This document shows, piece by piece, positions 41,193 to 48,777 of a stretch of 64,000 nucleotides of DNA. The notes beneath the pieces were generated by a model that saw only the letters and a list, made by a program, of their open reading frames with translations, searched no databases and was not told where the DNA came from. A program made the position numbers and the translations under genes. The stretch's first letter is position 1. Each line of letters opens with the position of its first letter. The stretch is from assembly GCA_036397755.1 (NCBI GenBank), contig DASWII010000061.1, positions 62,001-126,000 on the forward strand, in the 5' to 3' direction. The stretch is from CAMYLY01 sp036397755 (GTDB lineage Bacteria > Gemmatimonadota > Gemmatimonadetes > Gemmatimonadales > GWC2-71-9).

Positions 41193-42436
41193 CGGACTCG
41201 GTCTTCAATCGGTCGCGCAACGTCGGAAACCTCGAGGCGTCGGCGACGATCGCCGTCAGCCAGGAGGCGCAGCGCCGGCGAGCGGCCGGTGAGGACGTCA
41301 TCGACCTGTCGGCCGGCGAGCCCGACTTTGCCACGCCGAAAGTGGCGGCCGATGCGGGTGTCAAGTCGATTCAGACCGGGCACACGCACTATCCCCCCAA
41401 TGCCGGGCTCCTCGAGTTGCGGGCCGCAGCCGCGCGCAACTGGTCGCTCCTCTCCGGAGGCCGACCGGTCAACGCGGACAACATCGTCGTATCGACCGGG
41501 GCCAAACAAGCGCTGTTCAACGCGTGCTTCTGCCTGTTCGGTCCGGGTGACCGCGTGCTGATCCCGGCGCCTGCATGGGTGTCGTACGCGCAAATCACGC
41601 ACCTGACGCGGGCAACCCCCGTGCTCGTTCCGGGATCGCTCGATTGGAGCCTCAAGGTTGGTGTCGACCAGCTGGAAGCGGTGCGTGACGCGCGGACCAA
41701 AGGCATCATCCTCTGCTCACCCGTGAACCCCACCGGAGCGGTGTACGCGCGTGCCGAGCTCAAGGCGATCCTCGAGTGGGCACAGGCGCACGAGCTGTGG
41801 GTTGTTGTCGACGAGATCTACCGTCGCATCCACTATGGATCCGGACCGGCTGCTTCGGTGCTGGATCTGCCTGACGAGCTGCTCGAACGCACGGTGGTGG
41901 TGTCGGGGGTCAGCAAGACGTACGCAATGACCGGTTGGAGGATCGGATTCACCCTCGCTCCGCGCGCCGTGACCCAGTCCATCGCCGCGCTGCAGTCCCA
42001 TGTAACGAGCGGGGCGTCACAGCCCGCGCAATGGGCGGCGGCCGCCGCCTTAGGCGACGACCGCATCGAAGCGGATGTCGAGCGTATGGTCGAGGAGTTT
42101 CGCCATCGACGGGATCGCGTGGTCGCGCACTTTCGGCAGAACCTCCCCGGCGTCGAGTTCGTGGAGCCGATGGGAGCGTTCTACTTCTTCTTTCGGGTGG
42201 ACGGGTGGTTCGCCCAAGGTGTGGACAGCGCCTTGGACTTCTGCCATCGGCTCCTGGCGGACGTCGGGGTCGCGCTGGTACCCGGTGAAGCATTCGGTGA
42301 CGGTCGCTGGGTGCGCCTGTCTTATGCGGCGTCACGGAAGGAGATCGACCGCGCCCTCGATCGCATCACGGCGTTTGCGCGTGCGCTTCCCCAGCCCGAG
42401 CAACTCGGGATCGGGAAGCAAGCGGAGGCGGTATGA
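41189..42436 (+). CDS. Pyridoxal-phosphate aminotransferase (aspartate aminotransferase type)
   Basis: 415 residues starting GTG 41189, overlapping the peptidase stop by four bases. Class I/II fold: VIDLSAGEPDFATPK, GHTHYPPNAGLLELRAA, VVSTGAKQALFNACF, CSPVNPTGAVY, VVDEIYRRIHYG, and the PLP lysine in VVSGVSKTYAMTGWRIGF; C-terminal RWVRLSYAAS with the substrate-carboxylate arginine. Typical of aspartate/prephenate aminotransferases (AspC type Ib). Coupled to both neighbours. Confidence 0.93.
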   Translation: MTDSVFNRSRNVGNLEASATIAVSQEAQRRRAAGEDVIDLSAGEPDFATPKVAADAGVKSIQTGHTHYPPNAGLLELRAAAARNWSLLSGGRPVNADNIVVSTGAKQALFNACFCLFGPGDRVLIPAPAWVSYAQITHLTRATPVLVPGSLDWSLKVGVDQLEAVRDARTKGIILCSPVNPTGAVYARAELKAILEWAQAHELWVVVDEIYRRIHYGSGPAASVLDLPDELLERTVVVSGVSKTYAMTGWRIGFTLAPRAVTQSIAALQSHVTSGASQPAQWAAAAALGDDRIEADVERMVEEFRHRRDRVVAHFRQNLPGVEFVEPMGAFYFFFRVDGWFAQGVDSALDFCHRLLADVGVALVPGEAFGDGRWVRLSYAASRKEIDRALDRITAFARALPQPEQLGIGKQAEAV

Positions 42437-42936
42437 GAATCGGCGGACACCTCACGACGCTGGACAGCGTGCTCCAGCGGGTGACGTATCGCTGGGATAC
42501 GGAGACGGACATCCTCTCGGGTTCGCTGCCGACACCTGAAGGTGGCCGAGGGTTCACCGGCTCGATCGAACTCGAGGATGCGCAGGGTGCCGTCGTCACG
42601 CTCGACCTGCAGCAGGGGGCGCTGGCGGCACTCGAGGTGGTCGTGTGGCCCGAACGCACCGAGCGACCGGGCCTCCTGCCCCCGGAGCCCCGCCGAACGG
42701 CCGCGTTTACGGTGCCGGCTCGTCCATCGCAACCGGGTATTGGCGTCATGGAAGTGGATGTGCGGATGCGGGTGGAGACCAGTGAGGATGAGTCGGTCAT
42801 CCACGTCGCGCTCTCGGGCGGCACGCGGCAGGAGGCCGTGGCGCTGGCGGAAAACCTGTTGATCGAGCTGGACGGCCAAGGGGAACTCGTCGGGTTCTGG
42901 CTGCTGGACGTCCCCCCGTTCGGACCGGAGGAGTGA
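42433..42936 (+). CDS. Small protein of unknown function
   Basis: 167 residues in a 4-base ATGA overlap with the aminotransferase gene. Mainly beta: TYRWDTETDILSGSL, FTGSIELEDAQGAVVTLDLQ, and a C-terminal LLIELDGQGELVGFWLLD that resembles DUF2283-like strands. No catalytic motif visible. It ends the first part of the plus-strand run; 112 bases without obvious signals follow. Confidence 0.7.
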   Translation: MRIGGHLTTLDSVLQRVTYRWDTETDILSGSLPTPEGGRGFTGSIELEDAQGAVVTLDLQQGALAALEVVVWPERTERPGLLPPEPRRTAAFTVPARPSQPGIGVMEVDVRMRVETSEDESVIHVALSGGTRQEAVALAENLLIELDGQGELVGFWLLDVPPFGPEE

Positions 42937-43048
42937 CGTCGGCTCAACGAGTCCTGAACGGCACGGCGGGCGGGCCACCGCGCACCTCGCTGGGAACGAC
43001 CCACGTCCTGACATTCGCGCGGAAAGCCGTCACCCTCTGACGATCTCG

Positions 43049-43975
43049 TTGCGCGCGCGGTTACGCGATCTCGTGACAGATCTGGGGGGCACGGTCACGC
43101 CGGGGCCTCCCTTGCGCGGCGCGCTCCCCCATGTCGAAGAGCCGTTCGCGAACGCGGATTACGTGGAAGATTCGGACGGCGTTCGGGCTCGGCCGGTGCG
43201 ACCGTCGGGGCACTTCCCCGCGGCGGCGTTCCTGGACGGCATCCAGCGATTCGCGGTCGAGGCGCGCTTCGGCCTGGTGCCGGTCATCCGTGGCCACGTT
43301 GGTGCGGCCGTGCTGTGCCGGCGCGACGGGCACCTGGAGGTGGAAGATGCCGCGTCCGAGGACTTCCTGGTCACGGCGGCTGGGGCGCTGAATGCCACCC
43401 AGCGGAGCGGGCTTGCCGAGTTGGGCCTGCCCCTGCACGAAGTCGAGGTGGCTGAGCGGGCGCATCCGATCCTGGACGTCCAGCGCACGGCTCGCGTGGT
43501 GGAGCGCCGGCGTGAGACGCTGGAGCGACGGTTGGCCGGGAACGCTCTCGAGCGCGACCCGGAGCGGTGGCTGGTGATCGATGGGTCGGTGGGAGATTTG
43601 GGCGGCGCACGCGTGCTCGGAGTCATCAAGAGTCACGAGACGCAGTTCCTCCGAGGCACCGACCTGGAGATTGCCCTCACTCTTCCGGAAGGGCATCGCA
43701 CGAGCGTCTTTGCGCGGAGTCGCGGTACGCGGGAGACGGTGTGGACGTGGTATCTTCGAATGTGGCCGTGGGAGAACCAGGACCTTCTGCACGGCCTCGT
43801 TCGCATCGAGCGGCCCCCACTCGCGCTGGTGGTGGATGAAGTCGACGCCGTCAGCGCTTGGCTCATCGCGGAACGCACGCCGCTGTCGGCGCCGGACGCT
43901 CGATGGGACCGACTCCTCTACCCGATTCATCAGGTAGAGACGTACCTGCGCGCGCAGCTCGGAGGTTGGTGGTGA
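43049..43975 (+). CDS. nurA: NurA-like nuclease
   Basis: 308 residues; no ATG or GTG lies upstream in frame, so TTG 43049 is the best start, GTG 43073 the next. Two NurA-type acidic motifs are visible: AAAFLDGIQRF (first catalytic Asp) and WLVIDGSVGDLGGARVLGVI with the second, followed by IKSHETQFL, FARSRGTRETVWTWYLRMWP and a final histidine-containing IHQVETYLRAQLG. NurA is a dimeric 5'-3' nuclease that works with the HerA translocase, encoded by the next gene in a GTGA overlap. Sequence is distant from archaeal NurA, so the call rests on motifs plus context. Confidence 0.72.
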   Translation: MRARLRDLVTDLGGTVTPGPPLRGALPHVEEPFANADYVEDSDGVRARPVRPSGHFPAAAFLDGIQRFAVEARFGLVPVIRGHVGAAVLCRRDGHLEVEDAASEDFLVTAAGALNATQRSGLAELGLPLHEVEVAERAHPILDVQRTARVVERRRETLERRLAGNALERDPERWLVIDGSVGDLGGARVLGVIKSHETQFLRGTDLEIALTLPEGHRTSVFARSRGTRETVWTWYLRMWPWENQDLLHGLVRIERPPLALVVDEVDAVSAWLIAERTPLSAPDARWDRLLYPIHQVETYLRAQLGGWW

Positions 43976-45915
43976 TCGTCATGCGGGATCGAGCACCGGT
44001 TGGTCGAGTGGTTGCCACCGAGGCGCTGCCGGCGAGCCCGCACCAGTTTCACTTCTGGAGCGCGACCGACACAACGATCGGCATCGGCGCGATTGTACGT
44101 GTCGACGGGCCGCCGGCACGGAAGGTCTACGCCGTGGTCGTGGACGCCCGGGCCTACTCGGACGTGCCGACGCCGTTGCACGATCTCATGGCGGCGGAGG
44201 GCGACCCGGAATCCCAGCCTGCCCCGACGCATCGAGCTGAGATCCGGTTGTGGACCGCTGCCGTGCTGCGCCACGAGCCCGAGGAACCGGTGCAGCCGGT
44301 ACCGCTGGCGCCGGTCTACCTTGCCGATGAGGCGGATGTCGAGATGGCGCTGCGGATGGAGACGTACGTGCGCGCCGACCCTCCGGCGGGACTCCCCATC
44401 GGCGTGTATCGCGCTGGGGGCCTCAGGGTCCCGGTCGCGCTCGACGCCGCCTTTGTACTCGGACCGGAGTCCGCGCACCTGAACCTCTCGGGCATCTCCG
44501 GCCTTGCGACCAAGACGAGCGCGATCGAGTTCATGCTGGCCAGCATCTTCCAGAGGCTCCCTGCGGCCAAAGGGTCGGTGGCGGCGGTGTGCTTCAACGT
44601 GAAGGGTCCCGATCTGTGTTTTCTCGACCAGCCCGGCGAGCTCTCCGCCGACGATCGTGCGCTCTACGGCGTCGTCGGCATCGAACCGAAACCCTTCGAG
44701 CATGTCGAGTACTACGCGCCGTTCAAAGCCGACGGCGTCAACCTGAATACCCTCCGGACGCATCCGGATCTCGTCGGAGACGTGCGGCCGCTGCTGTGGG
44801 GGCTACGCGAGGTGCTCGACTACCACGAGGTCCTGCTGAGCCGGGAGGACATCGACGCCAAGGCCGACGCCTTTCTCGACTTCCTGGCGGATCGCGTCGT
44901 GGAGAAGGAGTTTCGCGACGAGTGGGGTGGGGTGCACCGGGTGCGCAGCTTCGCCGATCTCGACCGGTTGTTCCGCGCCATCTTCGACGGCATGGAGCAG
45001 GCGGCCCGGGGGGACGTGTGGCGCACACACCACCTCGCGACCATTCGCAAGGTGCGCAATCGCCTACTCAACATCTCCACCCGATGCAGAGGTCTGGTCA
45101 CCGAGGATGGCACGGCGAACGATCTGCCGCTGGGGGCGTTCGAGGATCGGGCGGTGTACGTGGTGGATGTTTCCGGGATGGATCAATTGGGGCAGGACCT
45201 CGTGTTCACCCGCATCGTGTCGCAGCTGCGCGAACATCTGGAGCGCCGTGACCTCGGGGTGGACCATGTCGTGGTATTCGTGGACGAACTGAACAAGTAC
45301 GCGCCGAGCGACGGGCCGGATACCTACGTGCGCAAGATGTTGTTGGATATCTCCGAACGGGGGCGTTATCTGGGGTTGGTGCTCTTCGCCGCGCAACAGT
45401 TCCGCTCGCAAGTACACCGCCGGGTCGTGGGCAACGCCGGAACGATGGTGTTCGGCCGCATGGATCTCGACGAGCTGTCGACACCGGGGTATCAGGTGTT
45501 GTCGGCAGCGACGAAAATCAAGCTCGCGACGCTCCCCAAAGGGGATTTGATGGTCCGCCATCCGCACTTCACCCAACCCGTCTTTGTGCGCTTTCCGCGG
45601 CCCGCGGTGCTGAGTGGTCCGGAAGGCGTGACCAAGTTCCCTCCGCAGGCCGACGTGCCGTTTGAAGAAGCCGTGATTCGCCAGCTCCTGCAGCTCGACC
45701 GATCCGTGCCGGAGGTACGGGTGCGCGAGGCGATTGCGGACCGAACCGAACTCGAGGTACGGCGGGCCCTGCTTGCCACCCGCCGAGCGGCCCCAGACGA
45801 CGTGCTCGGATACTTTCGGGCCGCGTTGGGCCCGGCGGTGCGTCGAGCGGGTGAGGTGCTCGGTCCGGCGCACGTGGTTCCGCTCCAACAAGTGGAGGAT
45901 CCCTATGGCGCATAG
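43972..45915 (+). CDS. herA: HerA-like hexameric ATPase (DNA translocase)
   Basis: 647 residues from GTG 43972 with GGAGG six bases upstream (43961-43965). N-terminal HAS-barrel-like region (about 10-130, then QPVPLAPVYLADEADVEMAL); ATPase core with an unusual P-loop LSGISGLATKTSAIEF in which the usual GxGK is ATK; Walker B VVVFVDELNKYAP; sensor region GLVLFAAQQFRSQVHRRVVG; and NAGTMVFGRMD, all as in HerA/DUF87 ATPases. It drives DNA through the NurA nuclease at breaks, next to Mre11-Rad50. Overlaps nurA by 4 bases and the next gene by 11. Confidence 0.85.
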   Translation: MIVMRDRAPVGRVVATEALPASPHQFHFWSATDTTIGIGAIVRVDGPPARKVYAVVVDARAYSDVPTPLHDLMAAEGDPESQPAPTHRAEIRLWTAAVLRHEPEEPVQPVPLAPVYLADEADVEMALRMETYVRADPPAGLPIGVYRAGGLRVPVALDAAFVLGPESAHLNLSGISGLATKTSAIEFMLASIFQRLPAAKGSVAAVCFNVKGPDLCFLDQPGELSADDRALYGVVGIEPKPFEHVEYYAPFKADGVNLNTLRTHPDLVGDVRPLLWGLREVLDYHEVLLSREDIDAKADAFLDFLADRVVEKEFRDEWGGVHRVRSFADLDRLFRAIFDGMEQAARGDVWRTHHLATIRKVRNRLLNISTRCRGLVTEDGTANDLPLGAFEDRAVYVVDVSGMDQLGQDLVFTRIVSQLREHLERRDLGVDHVVVFVDELNKYAPSDGPDTYVRKMLLDISERGRYLGLVLFAAQQFRSQVHRRVVGNAGTMVFGRMDLDELSTPGYQVLSAATKIKLATLPKGDLMVRHPHFTQPVFVRFPRPAVLSGPEGVTKFPPQADVPFEEAVIRQLLQLDRSVPEVRVREAIADRTELEVRRALLATRRAAPDDVLGYFRAALGPAVRRAGEVLGPAHVVPLQQVEDPYGA

Positions 45916-46792
45916 ACTCATGTGGCGCGCCGGTGGGCTAGCGGTGCTCGTGCTCACCGCGATCGGGGCGGCGCGGTCGCTGGCTGCCCAGGCGTCCATC
46001 GTCGCGCAGTTCACCCCGACCCCCGGCGTGAGGCTGCACACTCTCGTGACCACGGAAGGGACGGCCATCATTGCCGAACGGGGTGCACCGCAGGGCAGTG
46101 GGATCTCGCTCCAATTCCGACGGCGGGAGGCGCTGACGGCCCGTGCTCTGAGCCACGAGGCCGGGGGGGTGGTGGTCGAGGTGACGCATGATTCGGTGTC
46201 GGCGCGCGCGCGGCCCGCGGGAGGATTGTGGACCGCTGTCGAGGCCGAGGCGGTGCCCGCAGCCACGGCGCGCGCATTGATCGATCGACAGCTCTCCGTG
46301 CAGGCCGTGCTGGAAGGCACGCTGCGGACGGGCCTGGTGGGCACGTTCGACATGGTGCTCCCCTCCGGGCCGATCGCGGTGGGCAGTCGCTGGACCAGCG
46401 ACGTCGGGTTCCCCTTGCACGGCGTCTCCACCGTCCGAGCCGAACTCGGATTGGACGATCAGGTGAGGATCGACCGACGCCTGCTGGCCCAGGCCGACGT
46501 CGTGTTGGATAGCCTCGTGGCGCGAGGCACCGATACGCTTGCGTATCTCACTGTCTCTGGAGCGGTCACGCCCAGGACGATGGCCGGCCGGGAGCCCGCG
46601 ACAAGGGGTGTCGCGGTATCCGGCGCAGTCGGCGGCTCGATGATCTGGTCGACGGGGTGGGGCACGTTCGTGTCGGGCGGTTTGCGTTCGATCGTCGTAT
46701 TGGGCCTTGGAGGTGGAGTGGTGGGACAAGACCAATCGGTGCCGCTCGAGGTCCGCATCGACGTGACGACACAGTTTCAGCTGCGGCCGTAG
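45905..46792 (+). CDS. Exported protein, unknown, inside the resection cluster (A)
   Basis: 295 residues from ATG 45905, which overlaps the herA end by 11 bases. N-terminal signal peptide (GGLAVLVLTAIGAARSLAAQ, probable cut after AAQ). The rest is beta-rich. It shares a residue pattern with the next gene product: LPSGPIAVGSRW, VLDSLVARGTDTLAYLTVSG, MIWSTGWGTFVSGG. Family unknown to me; some likeness to DUF6263-type lipid- or envelope-associated proteins. Its place within a DNA-repair operon is unexpected because DNA repair is cytoplasmic. Confidence 0.75.
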   Translation: MAHRLMWRAGGLAVLVLTAIGAARSLAAQASIVAQFTPTPGVRLHTLVTTEGTAIIAERGAPQGSGISLQFRRREALTARALSHEAGGVVVEVTHDSVSARARPAGGLWTAVEAEAVPAATARALIDRQLSVQAVLEGTLRTGLVGTFDMVLPSGPIAVGSRWTSDVGFPLHGVSTVRAELGLDDQVRIDRRLLAQADVVLDSLVARGTDTLAYLTVSGAVTPRTMAGREPATRGVAVSGAVGGSMIWSTGWGTFVSGGLRSIVVLGLGGGVVGQDQSVPLEVRIDVTTQFQLRP

Positions 46793-47596
46793 ATGGTGTC
46801 GATCGTGCTGGCCGCGTGTCTGGTGTCGGCACAGAGCGGGCCGGCCGTGCACTTGCTCCGTTTTCATCCGGCGATCGGGCTCAGGCTCACACGCGAGTTT
46901 CGGCTCGAGACCCGGGTACAAGTCGATTCGGCGGGAACGACGCGAACGCGGGAGGCGGAGGCGCGCGGGCGCATGCAGCAGGTCGCGGCACAGGGGTACG
47001 CCGGAACCACAGTGCTGCATCTTGCGTTGGATTCGGTGACGGTGCGCGAGCGCGACAACGCCATGCCCTGGTCCGACGCGCGTCCCTATGTCGGCGGGTG
47101 GCGTCAGATCGAGGTCGATGACCGCCTCACCGCGCGGGTGACCGGAGCGCAAGGTCCGCAGACGGCGACACGGCTCCTGGAGTGGATGGCGGTGGGGTTG
47201 GCGCACTTGGTCTTCCCGGAGAGGGCGGTGCGTCGTGGCGCCGAGTGGCGGCAGTGGATTCGGGTGCCGCGAGGCCTCCCCAAGCTCCCTGATGGTCCGT
47301 GGCTGGACATTCCGGTCCGCGTGGTGGTTCGCCTCGACAGCATCGCTGCGACCGATAGGGACAGCCTGTTCTATTTCGACGTGCGCGGAGAAGGAATGGC
47401 GGTCGATGCTCGAGCCGCGACGGCGCCGGACGAGCTCGGCGTGGCGGCGACCCTCGTGTGGTCCCGTGGGTGGAGCGCCTATGTCGCCCAGGCGGTGCGC
47501 ATTGAGGTGGCGAGCGAGGGAGCCGCCCCGGGGGGGGACTGGGTGCGGGCGAGCCTGAGCACCGTCCTGCAATCTCGAGCGCGCTCGATACCGTGA
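46793..47596 (+). CDS. Exported protein, unknown, inside the resection cluster (B)
   Basis: 267 residues; starts at ATG 46793 immediately after the previous stop. Short signal sequence MVSIVLAACLVSAQ, a cysteine being placed as in some lipoproteins but without a good lipobox. Beta-rich body with FPERAVRRGAEWRQWIRVP, VRLDSIAATDRDSLFYFDVR and TLVWSRGWSAYVAQAVRIEV, which line up with protein A and suggest that the two are paralogs. It overlaps mre11 by four bases (GTGA), so it is translated together with a nuclease subunit. Confidence 0.72.
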   Translation: MVSIVLAACLVSAQSGPAVHLLRFHPAIGLRLTREFRLETRVQVDSAGTTRTREAEARGRMQQVAAQGYAGTTVLHLALDSVTVRERDNAMPWSDARPYVGGWRQIEVDDRLTARVTGAQGPQTATRLLEWMAVGLAHLVFPERAVRRGAEWRQWIRVPRGLPKLPDGPWLDIPVRVVVRLDSIAATDRDSLFYFDVRGEGMAVDARAATAPDELGVAATLVWSRGWSAYVAQAVRIEVASEGAAPGGDWVRASLSTVLQSRARSIP

Positions 47597-48777
47597 AGCT
47601 CGCGCACCTCGCGGACGTCCACCTGGGCTTCCGACAGTTTCACCGACTCAACGCAGCGGGCATCAACCAGCGTGAGGCCGACGTGGCACGCGCGTTCCGC
47701 ACCGCCATCGACGGGGTGATCGCGGCGGCGCCGGACCTTGTGGTCATCGCGGGAGATCTGTTTCACTCGGTGCGCCCGACCAACACGGCGATCCTCGACG
47801 CGTTTCACCAGTTCCAACGACTCAGAGCCGCGGTGCCACCGGCTCCGATCGTCATGGTGGCCGGCAACCACGACACTCCGCGATCGGTGGAGACCGGGTC
47901 CATCCTCCGGTTGTTCGAAGCGGTGGGGAACGTGCATGTGGTCGTCGCGGGACCGACGGAGCTGGCGTTTCCCGCACTCGATCTGACGGTGATGTGCGTT
48001 CCCTACGCGGCGTGGGGCGGGTCGGTTGCCCCGACGCTCCTTCCCACGTCGGGCGCGACACATCGCGTGGCCGTGACGCACGGCGCGGTCCGCGGCACGT
48101 TCCCCGAGCCGGCGTGGGCGGAAGACTTCGGGCCGCACTTGGAGCCTGGTGATCTCCACGCGGAACAATGGAGCTACCTGGCGCTCGGGCACTACCATGT
48201 CGCCCATCGAGTGCGGGACAATGCCTGGTATGCTGGCGCGCTCGAGTACACCAGCCCAAACGTGTGGGGCGAGCTGCGCGATGAGGAGCGAGAGGGGAGG
48301 GAAGGGAAGGGGTGGCTGCTGGTGGAGTTACGTGAGCAGACCCCCCGCGTGGTGTTCAACCCCGTCGCGCCCGCCCGGCGGTTGATCGACCTGCCGCCGA
48401 TCGCGGGTGCCGGTCTCGGTCCAGCGGAGCTGGATGGGCTGGTGGCCGAGGCCGTGGACACGATCCCCGGCGGCCTCGACGGACACATCGTGCGACAGAT
48501 CGTGTTCGACGTGCCCCGGCCGATCTCGCGCGATCTCAACTATGCGGGGATTCGAAACTACAAGACCCGAGCCCTGCACTACCATTTGGACATCCGGCGT
48601 CCCGCGCCAACCCGGTCGGTGGGTGTCGGCGGCCCAGGTGAGCGACAGACCCTCCGCCAACTGGTTGCGGACTTCGTGGAGCGGAGGCCGCTCGATGCCG
48701 AGGTCAGTCGGTCCGAGTTGGTCGCGCTTGCCGGACAGTACATGGACGAGGTGAATCGCGACGAGGACCGCGCCTGA
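47593..48777 (+). CDS. sbcD: Mre11/SbcD-family exonuclease subunit
   Basis: 394 residues from GTG 47593. All phosphoesterase motifs are visible: LADVHLG (motif I), IAGDLFHS (motif II), VAGNHDTP (motif III), AVTHGAVRG and LALGHYHVAHR. The C-terminal capping region ends in LADFVERRPLDAEVS-like sequence. It forms the Mre11-Rad50 (SbcCD) complex that opens DNA ends and hairpins. Its start overlaps exported protein B; its stop overlaps the rad50 ATG by one base (TGATG). Confidence 0.95.
   Translation: MKLAHLADVHLGFRQFHRLNAAGINQREADVARAFRTAIDGVIAAAPDLVVIAGDLFHSVRPTNTAILDAFHQFQRLRAAVPPAPIVMVAGNHDTPRSVETGSILRLFEAVGNVHVVVAGPTELAFPALDLTVMCVPYAAWGGSVAPTLLPTSGATHRVAVTHGAVRGTFPEPAWAEDFGPHLEPGDLHAEQWSYLALGHYHVAHRVRDNAWYAGALEYTSPNVWGELRDEEREGREGKGWLLVELREQTPRVVFNPVAPARRLIDLPPIAGAGLGPAELDGLVAEAVDTIPGGLDGHIVRQIVFDVPRPISRDLNYAGIRNYKTRALHYHLDIRRPAPTRSVGVGGPGERQTLRQLVADFVERRPLDAEVSRSELVALAGQYMDEVNRDEDRA

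Noticed and set aside
44500..44540. herA read as a pseudogene because of its odd P-loop.
   Set aside because: The rest of the ATPase is intact, the gene is full length and coupled to neighbours; similar ATKT loops seem to belong to a subfamily.
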